A stretch of 64,000 bases of DNA, from positions 1 to 64,000 of the forward strand of contig NZ_QMHO01000015.1 of assembly GCF_003313505.1 (NCBI RefSeq), given 5' to 3'. This stretch comes from Pedobacter nanyangensis (GTDB lineage Bacteria; Bacteroidota; Bacteroidia; Sphingobacteriales; Sphingobacteriaceae). Position numbers and translations under genes: made by a program. Below are positions 43,598 to 51,522 of the stretch, in pieces (the first letter of the stretch is position 1; each line of letters opens with the position of its first letter). A model generated the notes under the pieces. The model searched no databases. It saw nothing but the letters and a program-made list of their open reading frames with translations, and had not been told where the DNA came from.

Positions 43598-45106
43598 ATG
43601 GCGATAGTAAATTCTATTTTTACGTGGTACATGAAAAAGCGCATCCATCAGATTGAGCTTTTTATGAAATACCCCCTAGATGTACAGGATGAGTGGCTGC
43701 ATACCTTGATCTCGAGTGCCGAAAATACAGAATGGGGCAAGCTGTACGACTACAGATCGATATTGAATGTGCAACAATTTAAGGAACGGGTACCCATTCA
43801 AAACTACGATACGTTAAAACCTTATATCGAGCGCATGCTCCAAGGGGAACAAAATATCCTTTGGCCATCAGAAATTAAGTGGTTTGCCAAGTCATCAGGT
43901 ACAACCAGTGATCGAAGCAAGTTTATCCCAGTATCAGAAGAGGCTTTGGAAGAATGTCATTTCAAAGGTGGCAAAGACATGCTCTCTATCTATTGCAACA
44001 ACCGGCCAAACACACAGATGTTTACCGGAAAAGGCTTGGTTTTGGGCGGAAGCCATCAAATCAACCAGCTTTGCGAAGATATTCACTACGGAGATTTATC
44101 GGCCGTATTGATCAAAAACCTGCCCATTTGGGCCGAATATTACAGAACGCCTGATATGTCTATTGCCCTGATGGATAACTATGAGGAAAAAATGGACCGC
44201 ATGGCCGAAGCTACCATCAGGGAAAACGTCACCAATATTTCTGGCGTTCCTACCTGGACCATTGTACTGGCAAAAAAGGTGATGGAACTTACCGGAGCTA
44301 AAAACCTCATGGAAGTTTGGCCCAACTTGGAAGCTTATTTTCATGGCGCGGTGAACTTTGGTCCTTACCGCCAACAGTTTAAAGAGCTTATTCCTTCGCC
44401 CGAGATGTATTATCTAGAAACCTACAACGCATCTGAAGGTTTCTTTGGCATACAAGATCAATCCTATTCAGAAGAGCTGCTTCTGATGCTGGATTACGGG
44501 GTTTACTATGAATTTCTTCCTTTGGAAAATCTGGAGGACGAAAACCCTAAAACCCTGTCGCTAGAGCAAGTTGAACTGCATAAAAACTATGCCGTTATCA
44601 TCAGTACCAATGCAGGTTTATGGCGCTACATGATTGGTGATACCGTACACTTTACTTCTTTATATCCTTTTAGGATTAAGATTAGTGGCCGCACCAAGCA
44701 TTTTATCAATGCCTTTGGAGAAGAAGTGATTATCGACAATGCCGAGAACGCACTCACCAAAGCCTGTGCTGCTACCAACGCCAAAATTAAGGATTATACC
44801 GCCTGTCCGATTTATTTTAACGGCGACGAGGCTGGAGGCCACGAGTGGATCATTGAATTTGAACAGCAGCCTTCCAATTTCGAACAGTTTATAGATGTTT
44901 TGGACCAAACCCTACGTGAGGTAAACTCTGATTACGATGCCAAACGTTTTAAGGATATGGCCTTACGACGCCCCAAAGTGCACAATGCCCCGCAAGACAC
45001 TTTTTATAACTGGATGAAAAACCGTGGTAAACTGGGCGGGCAACACAAAGTGCCACGCCTGGCTAATAACAGAGCGTATGTGGATGATATTTTGAAGATG
45101 ATGTAG
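43598..45106 (+). CDS. GH3 auxin-responsive promoter family protein
   Basis: 502 residues. An adenylate-forming enzyme of the GH3 family: WFAKSSGTTSDRSKFIPVSE (P-loop-like SSGTTS at about 110), YNASEGFFGIQD, NAGLWRYMIGDTVHFT, RTKHFINAFGEEV. Plant GH3 enzymes join amino acids to auxin or jasmonate by acyl adenylation; bacterial members occur in Bacteroidota but their substrate is not known to me. The gene sits 9 bp behind lptB, suggesting a link to envelope or lipid metabolism, which is only context. Confidence 0.85.
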   Translation: MAIVNSIFTWYMKKRIHQIELFMKYPLDVQDEWLHTLISSAENTEWGKLYDYRSILNVQQFKERVPIQNYDTLKPYIERMLQGEQNILWPSEIKWFAKSSGTTSDRSKFIPVSEEALEECHFKGGKDMLSIYCNNRPNTQMFTGKGLVLGGSHQINQLCEDIHYGDLSAVLIKNLPIWAEYYRTPDMSIALMDNYEEKMDRMAEATIRENVTNISGVPTWTIVLAKKVMELTGAKNLMEVWPNLEAYFHGAVNFGPYRQQFKELIPSPEMYYLETYNASEGFFGIQDQSYSEELLLMLDYGVYYEFLPLENLEDENPKTLSLEQVELHKNYAVIISTNAGLWRYMIGDTVHFTSLYPFRIKISGRTKHFINAFGEEVIIDNAENALTKACAATNAKIKDYTACPIYFNGDEAGGHEWIIEFEQQPSNFEQFIDVLDQTLREVNSDYDAKRFKDMALRRPKVHNAPQDTFYNWMKNRGKLGGQHKVPRLANNRAYVDDILKMM

Positions 45107-45175
45107 TTGAAAACAAGCTATTTGGAATTACTGTTATTTTAGGTAAATTTAAGTGAACAACCAAAAAAACAGACC

Positions 45176-45604
45176 ATGAAAACAGTTCAACAAATTTTCG
45201 ACAATAAACCCTTGCAGATTTTTAGCGTTACTGCTAACACTTCGGTTTTAGATGCCCTAAAGTTAATGACCGAAAAAAACATCAGTGCATTGTTAATTAT
45301 GGAGGATGAACAATTACTTGGCATTTTCACCGAGCGTGACTATGCTCGAAAAATTGTTTTGCAGGGCAAGGCATCCAAAAACACGCCTATTAGCGAAGCG
45401 ATGACGGCAAACCCAATTACGGTAACCCTAGCCCATAGCATTGACTCCTGCATGCAGCTCATGACCGATAGGCATATTAGACATTTACCTGTAGTGGCTG
45501 ATTACAAGGCTGTTGGCATGGTTTCTATTGGCGATGTGGTTAAATTTATCATTGCTGACCAAAAACAGACCATTTCGCAGCTGGAAAGTTATATTAGCAG
45601 TTAA
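45176..45604 (+). CDS. CBS-domain pair protein
   Basis: 142 residues composed of two CBS domains (about 8-60 and 72-132), with TVLDALKLMTEKNISALLI, IFTERDYARK, AMTANPITV and GMVSIGDVVKFI, the regular CBS core. CBS pairs bind adenosine nucleotides and act as cellular energy or ionic sensors; as a stand-alone pair it probably regulates a partner enzyme. Convergent with the DCC-like gene. Confidence 0.9.
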   Translation: MKTVQQIFDNKPLQIFSVTANTSVLDALKLMTEKNISALLIMEDEQLLGIFTERDYARKIVLQGKASKNTPISEAMTANPITVTLAHSIDSCMQLMTDRHIRHLPVVADYKAVGMVSIGDVVKFIIADQKQTISQLESYISS

Positions 45605-45606
45605 TC

Positions 45607-45996
45607 TTACACTTCTTCAGGGGCGATAAACCTATCGCTAATTTCTGGCATAGGAAGCATGCAGATTTCCTGCTTGCCCCATATTCTATAGCGATTTTTG
45701 GCAATTAAATCATATAACCAGTCCCTGAAAAACTTAGGGATAATAATGAAAAAATATAACCACCGAAAATATCCCAATTGCTTCGAAATATATAAGATCG
45801 CCGATGATTTATGATATACCCGACCATTTTGGAGCAAAAAAATGCTTGAAAGCTTATCAGCATCTAAACCATACGGAGCCAACATTTGCTTGGCAGTTTC
45901 ACTCTGTAAAGATGCAAACTTAAAAATACCAGTTGTATCATATTTGATAATAATCCATGCGCTCATTAAAGAAAATATCGCCAAAGAAATTCTCAT
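45607..45996 (-). CDS. DCC-family (DUF393) thiol-disulfide oxidoreductase-like protein lacking the CxxC motif
   Basis: About 129 residues from the ATG at 45996. The C-terminal two thirds match the family: FKFASLQSETAKQML, VYHKSSAILYISKQLGYF, IPKFFRDWLYDLIAKNRYRIWG. The N-terminal part, where relatives read DGxCxxC directly before the -xxxIIKxD helix, reads LAIFSLM instead, so both redox cysteines and the Asp-Gly are gone. Upstream the frame runs into a TGA. The gene may be a pseudogene, or a repurposed form with a hydrophobic N-terminal helix. Convergent with the CBS gene. Confidence 0.65.
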   Translation of the reverse strand: MRISLAIFSLMSAWIIIKYDTTGIFKFASLQSETAKQMLAPYGLDADKLSSIFLLQNGRVYHKSSAILYISKQLGYFRWLYFFIIIPKFFRDWLYDLIAKNRYRIWGKQEICMLPMPEISDRFIAPEEV

Positions 45997-46068
45997 TAAA
46001 GAGCTAAAAGCCAAAATAGAGGCACTTATGGGCAATAGATAAAGCAATCATCAATTTTGATTGTCCAC

Positions 46069-46096
46069 AAAAAATGGGGAGTTAATCTCCCCATTT
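46069..46096 (-). terminator. Terminator overlapping the end of the PA-domain peptidase gene
   Basis: On the minus strand AAATGGGGAG, loop ATTAA, CTCCCCATTT followed by TTTG: a perfect 10-bp stem with a U tract. The gene's stop codon TAA lies in the loop, and its last codons (K-W-G-D) form the left arm. Confidence 0.88.
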
Positions 46097-47533
46097 CCAT
46101 TCGCCAGCAATTTTTAGTGGCTCTTTAAGTTTTTGACTTTCCAGGAATGCTTTCAAATCGGCATCAGAAAACCTTGTTACCGGAATAGTAGGTGTGTTGG
46201 CCAAGGCATAAGTTAACATGGCCGAATAACGCACGGTATTTTTCATGCCCTGTTCATCCACTAGGTGAAAACCATCACCATCAGAATGATAAAAAGGTCC
46301 TGAGTTATTTGGCAACTTACCGCCAGCACCTCCACCCGTTGGAATACCTTCTAACATAAAGGGTTGATGGTCGCTATGCAAGCCCGCTCCAGCGTGGAAA
46401 AGATTTTTAAAGCCTGTATCAATTTTCACCACTTCGGCTCCCCAGCTTTTAAACAAAGGTTCCATTTCTTTTCTCGAAGTAGAAAATCCCTTAGGGTCAT
46501 TGGTCATATCGTAGTTTAACATAAAGCGTACCTGACCCAAAGTTTTATCTTTTAAGCCTTGGGCAACATAGGCTTTTGAACCTAGCAAACCTTGCTCCTC
46601 GCCCATGAACATCACAAATTCAACGGTACGTTTAGTTTGTAGGTTCAACATTTTAAAAGTTCTGGCCATATCAATGATAGAGAAAGAGCCAATCCCGTTA
46701 TCAATAGCACCAGTGGCCAAATCCCAGCTATCCAAATGTCCACCTACCACAATTTTTTCATGGGGTAAAGTAGTGCCTTTTAAAGTAGCGATGACGTTTC
46801 TGGCTTTGATCATTCCCGAAAAATTGGTCATTGCAATTTGTGCGAACTGTGGTCCCGATTTCAGCTTTGCCTTTAAAGCCGTTCCGCTCTCCAACCCTAT
46901 ACAAACCGCCGGAATAGGGATTAATTTACCTGTAACGGATGCCGTTCCGGTAAGCAATACGCCACCTTCTACTTTGTTGATGATGATGACACCAGCGGCA
47001 CCGTATTTAGTGGCAATAGCCGTTTTTTCGGAGCGGTGTAAAGAAGCCGTGCCTGCCGGAGAGCCTGGCAATACGCCTATATAAATCAAGGCAATTTTAC
47101 CTCTTACGTTATCCTTTATAGATTCGTAGTCGGCCTCTAAACCATTTCCTACATCTATGATCTCCGCCGTAACATTTGCCCTTACTGGCGAATGTGCTAA
47201 GGTAACGGCTTTAACTGGCGACAAATTCGTTCTATCGCCACCAATTTTAACCGATAAGGTTTTTCTGTCCCAGCTTTCTACTTCAAATGGCTGGTAACGT
47301 ACGTCGAAACCGTATGATTTCAGAAGATTGAAGGCAAATTCTTCGGCCTTTGCCCCATTGGCAGAGCCTGTTAGACGATGTCCAATTTTATCGGTGGCAC
47401 TTTTTAGGTTTTTGTAGGCCTGGGAATTTGATTGTACTTCGGTATTAATTTGCTTAAAAACGGTAGAAAAGTCTTGAGCCCTTGCGCTTAAAACAGCACA
47501 AGCTAGACCTGCAATAAGGGTAATTTTTTTCAT
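46082..47533 (-). CDS. M28 family carboxypeptidase Q-like peptidase with PA domain
   Basis: 483 residues. Signal peptide (1-20, ending SARA-QDF). A PA domain insert (about 115-250, e.g. NKVEGGVLLTGTASVTG) splits the zinc peptidase. Metal ligands: GGHLDSWDLATGAIDNG (HxD and D), FMGEEQGLLGS (EE), NYDMTND, and FYHSDGDGFHL with the final His. Similar to plasma glutamate carboxypeptidase. It would work in the periplasm or outside, removing single residues from peptides. A terminator overlaps its stop. Confidence 0.9.
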   Translation of the reverse strand: MKKITLIAGLACAVLSARAQDFSTVFKQINTEVQSNSQAYKNLKSATDKIGHRLTGSANGAKAEEFAFNLLKSYGFDVRYQPFEVESWDRKTLSVKIGGDRTNLSPVKAVTLAHSPVRANVTAEIIDVGNGLEADYESIKDNVRGKIALIYIGVLPGSPAGTASLHRSEKTAIATKYGAAGVIIINKVEGGVLLTGTASVTGKLIPIPAVCIGLESGTALKAKLKSGPQFAQIAMTNFSGMIKARNVIATLKGTTLPHEKIVVGGHLDSWDLATGAIDNGIGSFSIIDMARTFKMLNLQTKRTVEFVMFMGEEQGLLGSKAYVAQGLKDKTLGQVRFMLNYDMTNDPKGFSTSRKEMEPLFKSWGAEVVKIDTGFKNLFHAGAGLHSDHQPFMLEGIPTGGGAGGKLPNNSGPFYHSDGDGFHLVDEQGMKNTVRYSAMLTYALANTPTIPVTRFSDADLKAFLESQKLKEPLKIAGEWKWGD

Positions 47534-47701
47534 TGAGTTTGTTTAGATTTCGCTAAATGAAATTACCATTTTATTATTACAACTATTGTGTATCGTTTAA
47601 ATTTTACAATCTGCTCTTGGCTGTCTCAGTTAGTTTTGGTCTCTTACTGATTAGACCCAAATCTTCATTTCGACGACCGAAGGAGGAGAAATCTGCCTGG
47701 T

Positions 47702-47771
47702 AGATTGCTTCGCAAAGCTCGCAATGACGTGTATAGGAGCGTCATTGCGAGAAGGTACGACGAAGCAATCT
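47702..47771. repeat. REP-like palindromic element, copy 2
   Basis: AGATTGCTTCG then CTCGCAATGACG (left arm, 47702-47729), a 10-nt centre, CGTCATTGCGAG then CGAAGCAATCT (right arm, 47740-47771). A further 5' section, ATTTCGACGACCGAAGGAGG (47667-47686), often accompanies such repeats. Together it forms a long stem. A matching element occurs at 63871-63945. Confidence 0.75.
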
Positions 47772-47824
47772 CATTCATTCAAATTTCGTCATCGTACTCT
47801 ATCTCCCTACGGTTGAAATGGCGG

Positions 47825-48106
47825 ATGCAGCTTCCAAATGACTGGGTAAGGCTCGGAGGCGATCTCCATAAGGCTTCCAGATGACCTGGATAAGGCTTAG
47901 AGGTGATCTCCATAAGGCTTCCAGATCACCTAGGATAAGGCTTGGAGGTGATCTCCATAAGGCTTCCTGATCACCTGGATAAGGCTTGGAGGCGATCTCC
48001 ATAAGGCTTCCTGATCACCTGGATAAGGCTTGGAGGCGATCTCTATAAGGCTTCCAAATGACTGGGTAAGGCTCGGAGGCGATCTCCATAAGGCTTCCAG
48101 ATCATC
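47825..48106. repeat. Alternating 22-bp tandem array (types A and B)
   Basis: An intergenic array of units starting ATAAGGCTT. Type B (six copies) reads ATAAGGCTTGGAGGCGATCTCC in form, and type A (five full copies, two partial at the ends) ATAAGGCTT-CC-AGATCACCT-GG. A and B alternate strictly. The core of A (AGATCACCT) is the inverse of the core of B (AGGTGATCT), so neighbours can pair. A 53-bp stretch is identical at the two ends (47830-47882 and 48050-48102), exactly 220 bp or ten units apart. A 22-bp period does not keep a reading frame, so it is not coding. Confidence 0.85.
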
Positions 48107-48172
48107 CGAAGACTAGTGGCCACGCCATTTGATTTGACATACGACGTTGGTTGGAATAAAAGAGTAGGTTGC

Positions 48173-49045
48173 TTAATTACTCGGTGGAGGTAAGAAAGTC
48201 TTCTCACTTTGTTTCTTGGTATAGTATCTGATCACAAAGAAAGCGCCCAAACCCACTGCAAAGAACAACCAAAACCTGGATAGGAACAAAATAAACTCTT
48301 TGAAATACATCCAACCATCTACAAAATTCAAAGCCAACCTGTTAAAAAACCCTGGTTGATAATCGTACAAGTTATCATTTGCTACAGTCATCGTCTTAAC
48401 CGTGTTGTCTTGATAAAAGTTAAGCGTAATGGTGCTAAATTTAACTTGCTTATCAATACTCAGGTTTTCGATTTTCTTGTTCACATAATCATCCTTAATG
48501 TAAAGCGAGCTTTCTACGTTACTTCCCTTTTTCGTAGCTACCTTTTTAATTTGCTCCACCGCTTCTTGCCTATTGGCCGATTTCATGGAGTTTTCCAGAT
48601 AAGCTAAGCTTTTATCTTCCATTTTCAACGACTGGTTATCTACAAACACGGCCATACCTGCAATTTGGTCCGTAAATTCATCCAATTCCGCAGATGGGAT
48701 TCGGGCTACCAGATAACCCTCTTTACGATAAGAAGTGATTTCCTTGAGTGAATCAGCACTTAGTTTCACTTTATCCGTTTTTTGGATCGTGCTATTCAAG
48801 GAAAACTCCATCACCAAGCCACCTTGTTTTTTAATGGTATTGCTCAGTTCAGCTTTGGTGCGCTGCACATCTTTAACCCTAAAACGCATATCAGCGGTTT
48901 TGGTCATTTTTTCTACCAATTGGTTGTTGGATACGGTATCTAAAGCTGCTGTAGCGGTATAATCGGCGCTTTCAGCTTTATGTTCGGCATTACAGCCCGC
49001 AAATACAATTGCAGCCAATGCCACGATGGCAAAATGTCTTTTCAT
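48173..49045 (-). CDS. DUF4349 domain lipoprotein
   Basis: 290 residues. Signal peptide with lipobox FAGC (Cys18), a periplasmic domain (about 45-235) with RVKDVQRTKAELSNTIKKQG, VARIPSAELDEFTDQIA and a coiled-coil-like stretch, then a C-terminal membrane helix (about 249-270, FILFLSRFWLFFAVGLGAFF) and a basic tail. This is the layout of DUF4349 proteins, some of which are described as anti-sigma-like; function here unknown. Just upstream of its start (49083-49135) lies an inverted repeat in the leader. Confidence 0.82.
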   Translation of the reverse strand: MKRHFAIVALAAIVFAGCNAEHKAESADYTATAALDTVSNNQLVEKMTKTADMRFRVKDVQRTKAELSNTIKKQGGLVMEFSLNSTIQKTDKVKLSADSLKEITSYRKEGYLVARIPSAELDEFTDQIAGMAVFVDNQSLKMEDKSLAYLENSMKSANRQEAVEQIKKVATKKGSNVESSLYIKDDYVNKKIENLSIDKQVKFSTITLNFYQDNTVKTMTVANDNLYDYQPGFFNRLALNFVDGWMYFKEFILFLSRFWLFFAVGLGAFFVIRYYTKKQSEKTFLPPPSN

Positions 49046-49082
49046 TTTGTTAATAGGTTTTAAGTGTTTGAACTTATCCTTT

Positions 49083-49135
49083 CACAAAATTGTCTTAAGC
49101 ATGCTATTTCCTTAAGGCCGACAATTTGTTTCGAG
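49083..49135 (-). other. Inverted repeat in the leader of the DUF4349 gene
   Basis: ACAAAATTGTC...GACAATTTGT with an inner CTTAAG...CTTAAG pair. It lies 40 nt upstream of the ATG, in the transcribed leader if the promoter is further up. Could be an RNA structure or operator; no known riboswitch class is recognised. Confidence 0.35.
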
Positions 49136-49228
49136 GTGTAATTTGATCTCTTTTTAGCTTAATGCTAAAAATGGTTGAAGGTAACCCATTTCAGTTTGCA
49201 GTTTTTTAGTTCGCAGGTGGTAGTAAGC

Positions 49229-49265
49229 AAAAAAATCCCTTCACAGCATCGCTACGAAGGGATTT
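49229..49265 (-). terminator. Terminator of the small membrane protein gene
   Basis: On the minus strand AAATCCCTTC, 13-nt loop, GAAGGGATTT followed by a run of T (seven). A perfect 10-bp stem. Confidence 0.88.
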
Positions 49266-49287
49266 CGTTATGTATAATTTTCTTAAA

Positions 49288-49500
49288 TTATTTCGCGTTC
49301 AAAATTTTAAATGTGGTTACACAGCACATTACAAAACCTAAGGCCAAAATAGCCCAAGAAACTAGTGAAAGCGTTAAAGAATCAAAAGCGAAGCGTAAAA
49401 ATACACCAATTACAGTTACCACTGCCCATAAAGCAAGTGAAGAATAAATAGCCGAATCATTGGCTGTTTTCATGCTGTTTTCTCTGTCTTTAGCATCCAT
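49288..49500 (-). CDS. Small membrane protein with two helices
   Basis: 70 residues. A polar N-terminus (MDAKDRENSMKTAND) is followed by two membrane helices (about 18-36 and 44-63) with SLALWAVVTVIGVFLRFAF and LVSWAILALGFVMCCVTTF. It has its own -7 box (TATTTTTG, 49528-49535 minus, 27 nt before the ATG) and a clear terminator, so it is a single-gene unit. No family recognised; not to be dismissed as noise, as the start, promoter and terminator agree. Confidence 0.7.
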   Translation of the reverse strand: MDAKDRENSMKTANDSAIYSSLALWAVVTVIGVFLRFAFDSLTLSLVSWAILALGFVMCCVTTFKILNAK

Positions 49501-49527
49501 GTTTTATCGTTTTAATTTTGTCCTGCG

Positions 49528-49535
49528 CAAAAATA
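49528..49535 (-). promoter_or_regulatory. -7 box of the small membrane protein gene
   Basis: Minus strand TATTTTTG, a TAnnTTTG match 27 nt before the ATG. No TTG at -33. Confidence 0.4.
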
Positions 49536-49563
49536 ATATTTCTTCTATAAAAACTACTATGGT

Positions 49564-50340
49564 TTAGTAACTTTTAAGTTTTTCTAAGCGTTGTTTCGCT
49601 TTTTCCTGCTCCGTAAATTTTCCTTCTTTGTAAAGCAGTTTCTCCCAATCGCCGTACATCGGATTTGGGAGTACGATGAACTTGGTTCCAAACAAGTGCT
49701 GATGGGCATCTACCTGCTCTTTGGTATTCTTTCCTTCTCTATAAAAAACATTCGAAAAATCGCTTAAATTATCACCACACAATAGCAAAACATTATATTT
49801 TTCCAATACTTTATTTCTTCTTTCCTGTTTATCAGAGGTAGTGCTTTTGGTCATTACATGTGCCTCGTCTACGTAAGGGAAACCAAGTCTTTTCAAATTC
49901 TCTATGGTCGCTTTTCGGTCAGCCTCATCACGGTTGGTGATGTAAAAAGTCTCTACGTTTTTGCTCTCGGCAAATTTCAGGAACGACAGTGCACCGGGCA
50001 CGGTATCTGCCATGGCTTTAGAGGTCCATTCGGTCCAGTGTGCGGGCACATAACTCACCCCGTGTTGAATTTCATAGCCTTGAAAACGGGAATTGTCTAT
50101 GATCGTCTCATCTGCATCTACAATAACGCAGTTAGGCTTGCCATTCTGGTTTTCCCATAGTGCCTCTTTTAAAGACAATCTGGCGAAGTTATAGGCTTGA
50201 AAGGCCAAAGCCCTATACTCGCCACTATATTGCTGCCAAAGTACCGCATTTGTCCAATCTCTTTCAGGTGCCACTCCCTTTTGTGCTGATACCAATACTG
50301 GAAAGGCAAATAGGGCAATGATTAAAAATCTCAATCTCAT
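49564..50340 (-). CDS. 5'-nucleotidase, lipoprotein e(P4) family (HAD acid phosphatase)
   Basis: 258 residues from the ATG at 50340. Signal peptide (about 1-19, FPVLVSAQ). HAD-type class C phosphatase: CVIVDADETIIDN (DxD), FYITNRDEADRKATIENL and LLLCGDNLSDF. No cysteine at the processing site, so it is probably soluble in the periplasm rather than a lipoprotein. Members dephosphorylate nucleotides such as NMN and aryl phosphates. A frame to 50361 exists, but MRLRFLI gives the better signal peptide. Confidence 0.85.
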   Translation of the reverse strand: MRLRFLIIALFAFPVLVSAQKGVAPERDWTNAVLWQQYSGEYRALAFQAYNFARLSLKEALWENQNGKPNCVIVDADETIIDNSRFQGYEIQHGVSYVPAHWTEWTSKAMADTVPGALSFLKFAESKNVETFYITNRDEADRKATIENLKRLGFPYVDEAHVMTKSTTSDKQERRNKVLEKYNVLLLCGDNLSDFSNVFYREGKNTKEQVDAHQHLFGTKFIVLPNPMYGDWEKLLYKEGKFTEQEKAKQRLEKLKSY

Positions 50341-50424
50341 ATCACATAAGTTAAAAGTCAAAAGTAGGAAGTTAAAAGTTAAAAGCCATAGCTTGTTAAC
50401 AAGTGACCAATCATATCAATAAAA

Positions 50425-50455
50425 AAAACCTCACCGAAAGCGATGAGGTTTTTTT
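50425..50455. terminator. Bidirectional terminator behind the ATP synthase operon
   Basis: AAAACCTCA, loop CCGAAAGCGA, TGAGGTTTT with runs of A and T on both sides. It ends the minus-strand atp transcript 46 bp after the atpG stop. Confidence 0.8.
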
Positions 50456-50500
50456 ATTATAGGTCTTTGTCCAATGAACCATTGAACTAATGAACCAAAA

Positions 50501-51382
50501 TTATCCGTTTAATGCTGCCGCACCACTTACAATCTCAGTAAGCTCGGTAGTAATGGCGGCCTGACGTGCCTGGTTGTAAGCTAATTTCAACGATTTCAGC
50601 AAATCACCTGCGTTTTCTGTTGCTTTATCCATGGATGTCATACGAGCACCATGCTCAGAAGCATGAGAATCTAACACCGCTTTATACAACTGGATTTTGA
50701 TAGATTTAGGAATTAATTGGGTTACAATTTCTTCTTTGCTAGGTTCCAAGATATAGTCTACGTTAGTTTCCTTAGTGCTAGCTGCTTCTTCAGATTTTGG
50801 AAGAGGTAGTAATTGTTCGGAAGTTAAAACCTGAACAGCTGCATTTTTAAACCTGTTATAAACTACTTCTACACGGTCATATTTACCCGCTACGAAACCT
50901 GCCATAATCGCCTCAGTAATTTTAGTTACGTTCTCGAAAGACAAATCAGCGTAAACTTCATTATTGTTGCCAATTACATTATAATTACGTTTTTCGTAAA
51001 AATCCTGGGCTTTTTTACCAATAGCAACAATACTTACGTTACCTTTCTTCAGTTGCTCGCTGTATTTCTCAGCAATTAAGTTGTTAGTGGTTTTAATTAC
51101 GTTCATGTTAAACGCACCAGCTAAACCTCTGTTGGAAGATACCGCAACGATCAAAACTTTGTTTGGTTCCCTTTCTTGGATAAACGGAGAGGTAGAACCT
51201 TCCAAACTTGCCGAAAGATTTCCCAAGATCTCTTTCAATTTAGTTGCGTAAGGACGTAATTGAATAATCGCATTAGTAGCACGTTTCAACTTCGCAGCCG
51301 ATACCATTTTCATTGCCTTGGTAATCTGCTGGGTTGACTGCACAGAGGCAATACGATTTCTTACTTCTTTTAAATTGGCCAT
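50501..51382 (-). CDS. atpG: ATP synthase F1 subunit gamma
   Basis: 293 residues. Central-stalk subunit: N-terminal coiled coil MANLKEVRNRIASVQSTQQI and C-terminal MTSMDKATENAGDLLKSLKLAYNQARQAAITTEL, the conserved contact to beta and epsilon. Here the c-ring rotation turns it. Last gene of this operon; the beta and epsilon genes do not follow, as is usual in Bacteroidota where they sit elsewhere. It lies 140 bp behind atpA with a repeat-rich spacer. Confidence 0.96.
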   Translation of the reverse strand: MANLKEVRNRIASVQSTQQITKAMKMVSAAKLKRATNAIIQLRPYATKLKEILGNLSASLEGSTSPFIQEREPNKVLIVAVSSNRGLAGAFNMNVIKTTNNLIAEKYSEQLKKGNVSIVAIGKKAQDFYEKRNYNVIGNNNEVYADLSFENVTKITEAIMAGFVAGKYDRVEVVYNRFKNAAVQVLTSEQLLPLPKSEEAASTKETNVDYILEPSKEEIVTQLIPKSIKIQLYKAVLDSHASEHGARMTSMDKATENAGDLLKSLKLAYNQARQAAITTELTEIVSGAAALNG

Positions 51383-51387
51383 TTGTT

Positions 51388-51513
51388 AGTATTTAGTACT
51401 TAGTAATTAGTAGTTAGACCGAAATCTAAATCCCAATCCCAAACACTTATAATTTAGTTAGCTACTTAGTAATTAGCAATAGACCAAAATCTAAATACTA
51501 ACTACTAAATACT
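51388..51513. repeat. Repeat-rich spacer between atpA and atpG
   Basis: CTTAGTAATTAG...AGACC.AAATCTAAAT occurs twice (about 51399-51431 and 51465-51496). AGTATTTAGTA (51388-51398) and TACTAAATACT (51503-51513) form an 11-bp inverted pair closing the spacer. It may fold the inter-cistronic mRNA and set the atpA to atpG ratio or stability; this is inference. Confidence 0.5.
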
Positions 51514-51522
51514 TATATCTAA

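Noticed and set aside
45842..46042. 66-codon plus-strand ORF opposite the DCC-like gene
   Set aside because: The opposite strand encodes clear DCC-family motifs in this region; the plus frame has no family likeness or promoter.
47799..48002. 67-codon minus-strand ORF inside the repeat array
   Set aside because: The 22-bp period shifts frame at every unit, so the product is only the repeat read in three phases; no promoter or family likeness.
47825..48106. CRISPR array
   Set aside because: There are no unique spacers: both half-units repeat, the period is 22 bp, and no cas gene is present.
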